From Mesorhabditis belari (Eukaryota; Nematoda; Chromadorea; Rhabditida; Rhabditidae): 64,000 bases of DNA. The notes under the pieces were generated by a model. It searched no databases. It was not told the DNA's origin and saw only the letters and a program-made list of their open reading frames with translations. The stretch is taken from assembly GCA_958450365.1 (NCBI GenBank), contig CAUEEP010000732.1:124001-188000 (forward strand), written 5' to 3'. The translations under genes and the position numbers were made by a program. Below are positions 24,401 through 34,211 of the stretch, piece after piece (within the stretch, counting starts at the first letter, position 1; each line of letters starts with the position of its first letter).

Positions 24401-27400
24401 TAATTTTTTTCGCCCTTGTTAACTTGTTTTTTTGTTTCCCTTTTAATATGTTTATTTTGTTTATTTTACATTTTGCTCCTTACAAACATCTATCGGATTA
24501 CGAAAAAGGACAAATTGATGCTCGCCACCGCCTGGGAGGAGCCGACAATTCACTAAGGAGAATTGCGAAAGATTTGGGCCGCTCTGACAACACAATTCGT
24601 CTATATTTGAAGAACAAAACCTCCGCCACCGCCAAAAAGAAAACTGGACCAAAGCCGAAGCTCACGCCTCGTGCCAAACGTCAAATTGTGAACGGCATTC
24701 ACGGTTTATCGATCAACGACGTCAAGACACAACTGCAAATAGATGCTTCCAAGACGACAATCCTGGCGTGCTGTCAGGGAAAATCCACATATTGACCGTC
24801 AACTTTTCAACCACGCCCCGCCTTGAAAGATAGACATAAAGAAGCCAGCCTCCGCTTTGCCAAAACTCACATGAATCAGGACTGGACAAACGTTTGGAAC
24901 CATTTGGATTCAATTAACTTTTGTGTTTAGGTGATCTTCTCCGATGAGAAAAAGTGGAATCTTGATGGAGCAGGCGGGGTTTCGCATTATTGGAGAGATC
25001 CTCAAAAGGATCCAATCTTTTTTCGGGACGCGAAACTATGATGGAGGAAATGTAATGGTTTGGGCGGCCTTCTGTGCCAATGGAACCGTCTCTTTGGAGT
25101 TCATTTCGAACAAAATGAACAGCAAAAATTATGTGGACCTGCTCAAAGTGGCTCTCTTACCATTTCTACAGCAAAATCCCGCCATTGCCTACATCTACCA
25201 ACAAGATAACGCGTTGATTCACACCGCTAACTACACAATGGGCTGGTTCGCTGCCTCCGCCATCGACGTTTGGACTGGCCTTCTTGCTCACCGGACCTCA
25301 ATCCGATCGAAAACCTTTGGGGGAGAGGTTTACAAGAATCACCGGCAGTAACAAGACGCTTCTCAACTTAAAGCGTCGATCAGAATGGCTTGGAAAGGTC
25401 TCGACGTCGCCGTCCTTCAGAACCTCGTCAAGAGTATGCATAATCGGATTTTTCAAGTGATAAACCGTTCTGGACGTATTACTGATTATTAGCTGTTGCT
25501 ATCGTTTTGTTTTTCCTTGTTAAAGTTTTTCTTTTACTTGAAACAAAATCTTTTTCAAGTGCGCTACTTAATATGAAACGGTCTGAAAAGCCTAATTATT
25601 AAAAAAATTGTTTTTGAAAAGTAAAGTAATCCAAAAAGAGTGTTTTTTAGGGTTTTTCACTATGCTCTTTCTTTTTGTAATTGACACCAACATTGATTCC
25701 TTTGACACTTTTCGAGATACGGGCATTTTGGAAGGAACACTACTTAATGTGAAATGCACTTTATTTTGTAAAAGTTTTTCCAAAAACAGCACCTATCGAC
25801 TAGCTGAGCAATTCGATGTTTACAATTTGGCGTCGGCAGTACAGCTTTCAGAGTCAACAGATCTTTTTGAAAGCGTTGATTTTCCCATGTTCCATTATCA
25901 TATTGTGAAAAGGTTTCCCTAAATGAATCTTGTAAAAAAAAAAAGTCAAAATCAAGTTTGTACGTTGTAAATTAGATTTTGAGAAAGTTAGTCTTGAGAA
26001 AATTTTTTTAGAAATCTTTTGTATAAATAAATACTCAGCCATTTGATTTACGCTTTGTTGCATTAGAAAGCTCTAGCCTTCTTCTACAAAAACGTTTTTT
26101 TTCAAATTTTGAAAATCTTAGTTTCAAAATGTTTTCCATGGGTCCAAAGAGAAGCAGTCAAAAATTGAGATTCTTTGAAGATGTTGTTTAGACACTCTTG
26201 TCCCCAGAAATCTATTTTAGTGTCAAGAGAAAAAAAAGAAGAGAACATCAAAAGTTAGGCCTAGAGCCAAAATTTTAGAACAATTCACTCAGTCGTTTTC
26301 ATTTTTCACTCAAAACATGATTTTTTCGAAAAATGGATTTCACCGTTGATCTGACCATTAGAAACTTTGCAAATTGGGGGGGACAAATGCGACCTTTTTT
26401 TGCGCACCTGGACATTTGCGCACCTTTTTTGCTGGCTTCAAAAATGAGTTTTCATAGAAGGGAATCGTATGCGTAGATTCCGAATTTCGAAAAAATCAGA
26501 CCTCGCTGACACGTCCAATTTGGGCTAAAAGGCAAAAACTACGCAACTTAACGCTTTTCCGCAGTTTTTGCCCTTTAGCCCAAATTTGACGTGTCAACGA
26601 GGTCTGATTTGTCGAAATTCGGAATCTACGCATACGATTCCCTTATATGGAAATATTTTTGAAGCTCTACGACCTTTCCTAAGGTCTTTTCCAGCAAAAA
26701 AAAGGTGCGCAAATGTCCAGGTGCGCAAAAAAAGGTAGCATTTGTCCCACCCCCCAAATTGGCTAAAAATGAGCGAAATCAAATAAAAAAAATGCATGTT
26801 ACAGCAAACCGTAAAGCAAACGGTTGGCTCATTTAGGAGAATATTTTATAAAAATTTTACACTTAAGACTCACAGTTGGAACTTGTGCGCCGCAGGGACT
26901 CCAACCCGCGACCTTTCGCTTACTGCTAACCATGCTAACACCACAACGCACCTGGTCTCCTAACTTTACAAACAAAGTTACAAAGTTAACTCTAACTTTA
27001 CAATCTAATACAAACGTTCTTTCGATAATCTCACAAAGCACAAGTCCAGCCGAATAGAGATCACTTTGAGCATTGATTTGAACACCAAAAAGTTCCTGCG
27101 CTATCTAGAAAAGAATTTTCAAAACAAAACTTGTTTCACCTGTTCGTTTCCCAAGTCTTTTTGATACGAAAGCAGATAAGCCTAAGATACAGATATTCAG
27201 TCATTTCAATTAACAAGTCCAATCTCATACAACCTCTGGACTCAAGCATTGTGAGGTGGCTGCTTGATACTCCTTTCCACTACCCATTTCCGAAAGATCT
27301 TTTGTGCACCCAAAGTCAGAGACTTTCAAAGTAAAGTCATTCGTCAGTAAGCAACTAAAATACTATTTGAAAACGTTAAACTTCTTTTATGACTTGGTGA

Positions 27401-28732
27401 CTTTAATGTCACGATGCAAAATCTGTCGCTTGGATAGAAAAAAGAGTGCAGAAAGTAGGTGTTCTGCCCAACAGATCACCGTTTTCATGTTATAAATCAC
27501 ATTCGGGTTTTCAAGAGCTAAAAAATATGTCTGATTTTACAGTGGGTAATTGTGATGCAAAGATTCGAACTAAAAAGTTTTGCTATTAGGTTGGCAATGA
27601 TGAAATGTCGTTTTTTACATAAAACTATTTTTAAGAATGATCAAGCAATCAATCAAAAGACAAAAGATCAACCAAAAGATCAATTTTGCCATTCAAAAGA
27701 TCTATCTTTTCTCATCAAAATGGTTTAAATGATTTTGAAACACTTCTGTTTTGGAGGCTTTCGGGAGGAGTGAAGGTGGATAGTCAAAAACGCAGAGAGC
27801 GTCTAGTTAGATGGATTTTTGATCGTCTAGTTAGATGGACATCTAGCTTTTTTTGATGAGAAGCTAATATATTTTTTTGTGCAAGTGAAAGGTCAAACTC
27901 TTTTACATTTTCAGTAAAATTTTCAGCCAAACTCGTCAAGCCACTTTTTCTATCTAAGTTCCTCAAAAACACCTCAAACGAGCCAAAAATTCCTTATTTC
28001 AAACCATTTTTCAAAAAAAAAATTCTGAAAAACGGCTGGACCAATTTGATTGAAAATTTGAGTGCATATGTAAAAAATATCGATTTTTCTTTTGCGTGAG
28101 AAATTAAAATATATGCATGTTAAAAAGTTGTAAAATTGATTATTTCCTATTTATGCCAATTTCGGCTACTTTCATTTGCGCGCCCCGAAAACCTCGAAAA
28201 TAAAAGTTTTGCAAAATCATTTAAAAGGGATTTTAGAGAGGAAAGATAGATCTTTTGAATGGCAAAATTGATCTTTTGATTGATCTTTTGTCTTTTGATT
28301 GATTGCCTGATCATTCTTAAAAATAGTTTTATGTAAAAAACGACATTTCATTATTGCGAACCTAATAATTTAGGAAATTGGGATGAAATGTTTACTGGCA
28401 TTTAGTGACTTCCTCTCGCAATACTCCATAAACAATGTGAAATAGTTATGATCTCCATTCCAACCATAGTAGTAAACAACATTCGGATGCTGCAGTCCCT
28501 TAAGGGCTTTCCACTCTTCGTCGAATTTCCACCGCTTAGAGGCGTCTAGATTTGTCAAGTATTTTGCAACGATTGGTCTGCAACTTATTATTTTTGAAAA
28601 GTTAATTGAAGAAACTAACGGATGTCGTTCTCTTATCAATTCCACTCGCGCAATCGATCCATATCCAATCACTTTCGGCTCAATGCGTCTCCATTTCACC
28701 CATTTTGGGTCCTCATCAAAGACCAAATCCAT
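21475..28732 (-). CDS. Tandem (dual) protein-kinase gene, or two adjacent kinase genes
   Basis: Kinase 1 exons run from the ATG at 28732 to 23754: P-loop VIGYGSIARVEL, lysine in IVAKYL, MEYCERKSL hinge, HRDIK..N loop (27.4 kb, Asn restored by splicing), SDFG, ELFGV..SDLYSAGLVLCEI, then tail LLRPIGFD. Kinase 2 exons run from 23738 to 21475: P-loop LGCGGFGGV, VIAAKYI, HRDIKPR, KLGDFG, RYASPEALG, SDIYQIGLVLWEI, tail LIRPIGFD, stop at 21475-21477. A 30-bp GT..AG intron (23739-23768) would join them in phase (…TEVAK | LFLGCGG…), giving one protein with two kinase domains; otherwise kinase 1 stops at 23754. Kinase-1 C-lobe exons need one frame correction near 25,920. Introns carry a Tc3-like element, a hAT-like MITE, a mariner-like MITE and a tRNA-like piece. 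Catalytic residues look complete in both domains. Substrate unknown. Confidence 0.65.
22440..22581. repeat. Short fold-back element in kinase-2 intron
   Basis: TTTCTATAACGGGTCCTTCA at the left and its near complement TGAAGGGCGCGTTATAGAAA at the right form about 25-bp arms around an AT-rich centre. No coding capacity. A second palindromic block follows at about 22,680-23,090, where CTTTTCCAATATCGGGAG faces CTCGATATTGGAAAAG. Confidence 0.6.
24189..25761 (+). mobile_element. Tc3-like transposon with ~198-bp TIRs, transposase inactivated
   Basis: Two inverted arms of about 198 bp (24189-24386 and 25564-25761), flanked by TA, enclose a plus-strand transposase. N-terminal HTH region: HLSDYEKGQIDARHR and LRRIAKDLGRSDNTIR. 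The DD34E catalytic blocks are visible as FSDEKKWNLDG, YQQDNALIHTANYT and CSPDLNPIENLWG, but they lie in different frames with intervening stops, so it is dead. The inner edge of each arm (CAGACCGTTTCATATTAAG) resembles the outer terminus (CAGTGCGTTTTACATTAAG), suggesting two transposase-binding sites per arm, as in Tc3. It is inserted in the kinase-1 C-lobe region, between coding exons. Confidence 0.88.
26378..26754. mobile_element. hAT-like MITE with 8-bp target duplication
   Basis: A 377-bp, almost fully palindromic element. Its ends read GGACAAATGCGACCTTTTTT and its inverse, with GCGCACCTGGACATTTGCGC in each arm. The flanking 8-mer CAAATTGG occurs exactly at 26370-26377 and 26755-26762. 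An 8-bp duplication is typical of hAT. A second family member is at 31230-31723. It lies in a kinase intron. Confidence 0.85.
26885..26966 (-). other. tRNA-derived sequence (not a clear functional tRNA)
   Basis: On the minus strand, GGTTAGCAGTAAGCG and the T-arm-like GCGGGTTGGAGTCCCTGC are spaced as in a tRNA, with a 5-bp stem around the T-loop. I could not pair an acceptor stem or assign an anticodon arm, so a pseudogene or SINE head is likely. Located in an intron of the kinase gene. Confidence 0.45.
27596..28365. mobile_element. Mariner-like MITE, 770 bp
   Basis: Ends TTAGGTTGGCAATGATGAAA and its near-inverse (…TTTCATTATTGCGAACCTAA), flanked by TA at 27594-27595 and 28366-28367. The arms extend about 110 bp and contain a run of repeated ATCAATCAAAAGACAAAAGA motifs. 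There is no transposase in the middle. It separates the first two coding blocks of kinase 1. Confidence 0.85.
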
Positions 28733-29003
28733 TTTTTGTTTACCTGATTCTTTGGGGGCAATCAATTTGGAAAGTATTGAAACAGCAAGCAAATTGGACA
28801 TCACTTTTTTCAGCTTAATGATCAGTGACAAAAATTGAAATAATTTTTCCCAAAACTTTTCTCTTTTTTTGTGATCAATATGTTATCAGTTTTGCAAAAC
28901 AGAAGGTCTAGAAGAGAAATGTCTTTTTAGAGGTCTCAGATAAGGCTTTTGGTGGATTTGTTTTTCAAAAAGTTTAAAACTTTTATTGTTACTTTGAAGA
29001 TCA

Positions 29004-32000
29004 ATGTTTCGCACGGATAACCAAGAAAATTTCCCGTGGAAACAAGTCTTCAAAAGATGCCACTCTGTCGATTTACTGAATTTGGAGAAGGTTCAACTTT
29101 TTCTTGCATTTTGACTTTTCCTTAGGAAAAGTCAGCTAGAAGTCAGCTAGTAACTTTTATAAAAGTTACTAGTTCAGCTAGTTAGCCAAAATATTCTCAG
29201 AGATAGTTATAAAAGCAAATTTCAAGCAAACACCAAATAGCTTCAGGTTTGTAAACGATTCCATCAACTGATTTCATTGAACAACCTCTTTTGGAAAGAC
29301 CTTTGTGCAAGAGATGGAGTTGAAATTCCTCCAAATCACATCACCGACTCACCCAACGAGCAAGTAAGCTCGATTTTCTTTCTAATTTCTTAATGTTTAG
29401 AAGCAAACTTTCAACTATCGTTACCTTTACCATTTTGCATCGAAAGGTCATGTAAATCCATATGGCCCAAACATTATCGCCGACTTACCGATCAACGCAA
29501 AACAGGCTGAGGAGTATTTGATTGAAAACGAAAGCTGGATTTCTTGTAACGTAGAAGGGTTTAGTCTTTGAAAGACTTCTCTTCTAGAAAGCTTTAGATG
29601 TACATTGGAAGAGCCTCCAATTGGGTACGACTTGAAAAAAGGACCCGCAAAGTGTCTAGCGACATCGAATTCTTGGGGATGGAGGCTTATTATGGTGAAT
29701 CTCGAGAAATGCGGCATTGAGGTCAAAATTGAGCACTATACTAGTTGAGGGGGCACCTTTTTTTCTTCAAAACTACCTTTTCTGGGGTAGTTTTATGTGT
29801 AGATTCCGAAAAACACAACGAGAGCTTGAGAAAATGCGTTTTAAGCCGAGTTTCGGAGCTCCAAAGTGCGCTATCATACAGTGTTGTGATCAGAGGGATA
29901 CACTTAGGAAAGAGGTCTAAAAATAGCCTCGGAAAACATTTTTTGAAGCTAAAAACACTTTTTCAGACATAATTTAACCTACTGATTACGGTTTCTGATC
30001 AAAATGGAGCAAAATAAAAAAAATATTTTTTTTTCAAATTTGGTCATGTGATCTGAGTCATGAGTCAAAATCTCAAAAAATATTTTCTCAATTTCCTTGG
30101 CCTCTATCGGTCAATTTATGTTAGAAAATGAATATTTAGTGGTTAAAAATGGCTTTCGCTCTAGTTTTAACCTTGAAAAGTGTCCCAATAGTCGATAAGT
30201 TGGGCTCCATAAACAGGGTGGGCGATAAGTGTCCGGAAAATATTTTACACTGATTGAGCACTTAAAAACAGAAGCTATTTTGAGCTGGACTAGCAATAGT
30301 TTGGCGAAAGAACTAAAGTTTCATTCATTTATTCAAAACCGTTTTCCGATTTGTCGCTCTATTCGCATTTTCTAGGAGTCTTTGTCCGACATTTAAGATC
30401 TCTCTGCGGCGTAGCTTCTTACTGAGCATTTATGAGTGTTACCACTGAGTTCATTATTAGAAAACATCTTTTAGTATCATTAGAACGTTTTTTGTAAGTT
30501 AACAAGTTAAAATTTGGCCTTGCGCTTAGTTTTTTTAAAGTAAGTAAAGTGGTCCATCTAGCCATTTTATAAAAGAAAACCCAATTTTTCCGGAAACTTA
30601 TCGGCCCGTATAGGGTGGCGCACAATTACCCGCACTCAGTTCAAATTCACATTTTGAACTTTGATCCCAAATTGAAATTCATTGTTTTCTAGTAAAAATG
30701 AGCTATATTTTGGAAGTAATAAGTGAAAAAAAGAGTAAATGAAGCTGGTTTTCTTTGATTTTGAGGCATTGAAACTAGTTACAAAAACGAGAAAATCGCG
30801 ATTCCGCCACAGGAAACGCGCAACTTTGCAGCTCTCTAGCAAAACTTTAGAAAATTTTCTGATCAAATCCAGAAAACACATTGCAAGAAAAATATTCAAT
30901 TTGATAATAAAAAAAGAATTAGGTCGATTGATTGACTCTTCGCAAAGTTGGAGAATCTGAACTGAGTGCGGGTAATTGTGCGCCACCCTGTGGTGAAGTA
31001 CCCTATAGAAGCGCGCACTTTAGAGCCGCAAAACTTGGCTTAAAACGCCTTTTCCGAAGCTCTCGTTGTGTTTTTTGGAATCTACGCATAAAACTACCCC
31101 AGAAAAAGTGGTTTTGAAGAAAAAATCGTGCCCATCAACTAGGATAGTACCCAAAATTGTTTTTTATTCTTTTGCTTTTTAAAAAAACCTTTTTTATTGA
31201 TATGGCTGACACCAAAATGACAAAGTGAAGGGAGTGGGACAAATGCGACCTTTTTTTGCGCACCCGGACATTTGCGCACCTTTTTTTTCCGCACCTTGCC
31301 CATTAGCGCACCTTTTTTCGCGTTTTAAAAAAGCTCTAAAAAGCTAATATTAACCAATTTCTATTCCAAAAGTTGTTTTTCTAGGTAATTTTAGGGCGTA
31401 GAATCGAAATTTTGACATATCAGAGCTTGTGGAAACAAACGGACGGAGTTATACAAAGAGAAAAATCGACAATTTTCTGTAATTTGATCTAGCCAGACAA
31501 AACGTCTTTCAAATTGGTTCCACACGCTCTGTTATGTCAAAATTTTAATTCGACACCCTCAAATTACCTAGAAAAAAAACTTATGAAATAGAAATTGGTT
31601 AATATTAGCTTTTTAGAGCTTTTTAAAACGCGAAAAAAGGTGCGCTAATGGGCAAGGTGCGGAAAAAGAGGTGCGCAAATGTCCGGGTGCGCAAAAAAAA
31701 AAGGTAGCATTTGTCCCACTCCCCAAAGTTAATTATCTTTTGTCATATAAAGCTCTTAATTAATACAGTAGTTGTTGTGTCCAAATGTTTTCTAAAACAA
31801 TCTAAAACAAATCATCCTTGCTTTAGAGTTCAAAGATCAGAATTTTTCAAGTTAATTTTTTTATTAGAGCTTTTTCAGCCATGGATACTCGATGACGTTC
31901 GACCGACGATAATCGTAACGGAAAAGCACGCTCCTCGATCCGATTGTGGGGCAATTTACATGTTTGGAGCTGAAGTAGGTCAAAAATTTAACAATTTTTG

Positions 32001-33098
32001 AACAATTCCATTAAAGATGGCAGAAAGTGAAGAAAAACTCCTTGAGAAACTTCGATTTCCAACCGAAAATGGAGCGCTTATTGAACGCAAATATGCACAA
32101 AAAGCTGGTGTGTGAGCGGTATTTTTGAATTATTTCAATTTTGTTTTAAAAAATTTCAGAACAAAATTCATCAATAAACTGCTGGACATAATTTTACAGC
32201 CACTCAAACAAAAGTTGAAATTTTTGACTGAATAACTGCGTTTTCTTTTGTTCTTTCATTTTTATTCAACTAATGTGTCTTTTTTAGGTAAAATGGATAA
32301 GGGGAAACGTATGATTGATCAAGAAAGAAATCGAATCGATTGCAAAACATTGCCCCGATTCACGCCAGCCAAGGCACTAGGGATTGGCTGCAACGAAAAC
32401 ATATCATAACTTGCTTTCTAGTCCTGGGCTCCGGTCCAGACTTCGCTAGGTCTAGCAAAATTTACTAGTTTCACCCCAGAACAAAATGAAATGAACAAGA
32501 ATGAAAAAAAATGAAATTCCGCGCAAACTGGGTGGGGTACGGGGCAGTTTTACCACGCTTTAAAGTGCCCAGCCAGGATTTTCTCGGAAAAAGGTCGCAA
32601 GTCCAAAACTTTCTCCGCACTCTGTATGTCCAACAGTATACATTTCCTTTATAAAGTCGTATCTTTTAGGTCAACCCTGGACTCTAGAGACTCTAAAAGT
32701 GAACTATCCTCCCGGAATGCGAAATCTTTGTCTCTACAGTTATGCTAAAGACACACAGGTTATAAAAATGAGAGATAAAAGTGATGATTTTTTTTGAAAA
32801 TTCTAAAATTTCAGAACTGGAAAGGGAACTATGGGATGAAGTTCGGCGAAACGTCTATTCGATTAGAGTTTACAGAGGACCCAACATCGAAAATAAATGA
32901 AAATGTTTTCAACAACGAATTGTGCAATTTAAGAAACATTTTTCCGTTTCGAATTTCGAAAAGTTTTAGGTGAACGAATTGGAAGAAGAAAGGATTTCTC
33001 CGAAAAGTTTCAGTCCTCCCGAAAGCTTCACTCTTTTTGAATCAGATTCCTTCGAATCCGAGCTTTCAGATGAGGAAAAAAGCTTCCAATTGGGTTAA
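29004..33098 (+). CDS. F-box protein with FBA (F-box-associated) domain, FBXO2/6/44-like
   Basis: Nine exons that splice in phase to 326 codons: 29004-29090, 29247-29363, 29401-29558, 29598-29721, 31879-31974, 32017-32107, 32670-32758, 32815-32904 and 32970-33098. The F-box is at residues ~8-45 (CHSVDLLNLEKVCKRF, SLNNLFWKDLC). The FBA domain follows (~70-270), with CLATSNSWGWRLIMVNLEK, TIIVTEKHAPRSDCGAIY and NWKGNYGMKFGETSIRLEF, matching the FBXO2/FBXO6/FBXO44 type. The C-terminus is acidic (FESDSFESELSDEEKS). Family members act as SCF ubiquitin-ligase substrate adaptors, several recognising glycoproteins; that role here is inferred. Intron 4 (about 2.15 kb) is inflated by nested inverted-repeat elements. 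Transcribed divergently from the kinase gene, with ATGs 271 bp apart. Confidence 0.85.
29740..31145. repeat. Large inverted repeat (MITE) in F-box intron 4
   Basis: Left arm around 29,740-29,930 (ACCTTTTTTTCTTCAAAACT, TGTGTAGATTCCGAAAAACA) is matched inverted by 31,005-31,145 (AACTACCCCAGAAAAAG, TTGGAATCTACGCAT). The interior holds at least one further complete element (30611-30990) and another fold-back piece starting near 30,180. No coding exon of the host gene was found inside. Confidence 0.7.
30611..30990. mobile_element. Nested Tc1/mariner-type MITE, 380 bp
   Basis: Ends AGGGTGGCGCACAATTACCC and its exact inverse GGGTAATTGTGCGCCACCCT bound a 380-bp non-coding element with further symmetry (GCACTCAGTTCA / TGAACTGAGTGC). 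It is inserted within the larger inverted repeat. Confidence 0.8.
31230..31723. mobile_element. hAT-like MITE, second family member
   Basis: Starts GGGAGTGGGACAAATGCG and ends with its inverse, sharing GCGCACC..GGACATTTGCGCACC arms with the element at 26378-26754. Flanks AAAGTGAA and AAAGTTAA could be an imperfect 8-bp target duplication. Lies in F-box intron 4. Confidence 0.78.
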
Positions 33099-33130
33099 TA
33101 TTCATTTGTTTTTTCAAGATTTGATACTCA

Positions 33131-34085
33131 CAAGGGATCCCCAGCAGATCCCCCAACATTGTTTGGCTGGAAACAGAGTGTTTCTGATGCAGAATTTCAC
33201 GGTGATTCTGAATCTGTAATCAGAAGTTCCTAAAGCCTCAAGCAAAAAACATATTCAACTTTTCCGTAACATTTTTTTGCAGCGCGCAATAAGATCCTTT
33301 TTCACGTGGTGGTCCTTTTTCACCTCATTGGCCTAGTGGTTAGTGCGCTTGTGTTATAGGCGAATCGCCTTTTTGCATGGGTCCAATCCCCCGTACCGCC
33401 ATCTTTTTTTGCTTTTTGATTTTTTGTGTCACATTGACTTTTAATTAAACAAATTCATTATCTTTATAATGATATAATCTAAAATAGTATACTCATAATA
33501 GTAAGAAACTCATCCAAGAGGTTTGGTAAAATAACATGCATTTTATCTGCATAATTTAGAACGGAGACTTGATGAATGAGGTGAGATTGAGCAATGCTGC
33601 TCTTTCGGAGGTACATATTTTTGCCAATAATATTGTATGTGTTCATTTAGGCCCAGCGCCAACAACGCAAGCACGATCAGCAATGCAATGCACGATATAA
33701 CGAAATAATTACACTAAAATAGATAGATAGGACAGTCATAACATTCAGAAGATTTTTGAGATCGTTTTTTCTAAAACGTAATTTGTCTCCTCACGTTTTT
33801 TGGGTTGAACCAAAATGCATATAACGAATTTTTTTAAGTAAAAACCAATTAGACACAAAAAAATCGAAAAGCAAACAAAAGCTGGCGGCAAGGGGATTGA
33901 ACCCAGGCAAAAAGACTGCGGGTTGCCGACGCAAGCGCGCTAACTACTAGGCCAATGAGGTAGTTGGAACGACCACGTGAAAAAGGATCTTATTGCACAC
34001 AGATTCGGAATCACCGTGAAATTCTGAAATCAGAAACACTCTGTTTCCAGCCAAACAATGTTGGGGATCTGCTGGGGTTCCCTTG
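33131..34085. repeat. Long inverted repeat carrying a tRNA-like sequence in each arm
   Basis: The outer ends CCAGCAGATCCCCCAACATT and inverse (…AATGTTGGGGATCTGCTGG) continue through AATTTCACGGTGATTC to AAGATCCTTTTTCACGTGGT in both arms. Each arm then contains a tRNA-like unit: A box TGGCCTAGTGGTTAG (left, ~33,339) or TGGCCTAGTAGTTAG (right, minus strand ~33,950), and B box GGGTTCAATCCC (right) or GGGTCCAATCCC (left). The left arm has an extra ~70 bp. No protein-coding capacity. It lies between the F-box gene and the kinase relic, and may have displaced the latter's first exon. Confidence 0.75.
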
Positions 34086-34211
34086 TCAACTAAATCACTT
34101 TCAAAAACTAGTTTAACAGAATAACATACTTTTCAACTATGTTAGCTAGTTTTTCGTTTTTTGTTTTGTTTTGTTTTGAAAAAGTTTCCCAAAAAATACT
34201 TAACCTTTAAG

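Noticed and set aside
33330..33412. Functional tRNA gene in the left arm of the 33-kb inverted repeat
   Set aside because: A and B boxes are present but the 7-bp acceptor stem and T-stem do not pair properly, so it is treated as tRNA-derived.
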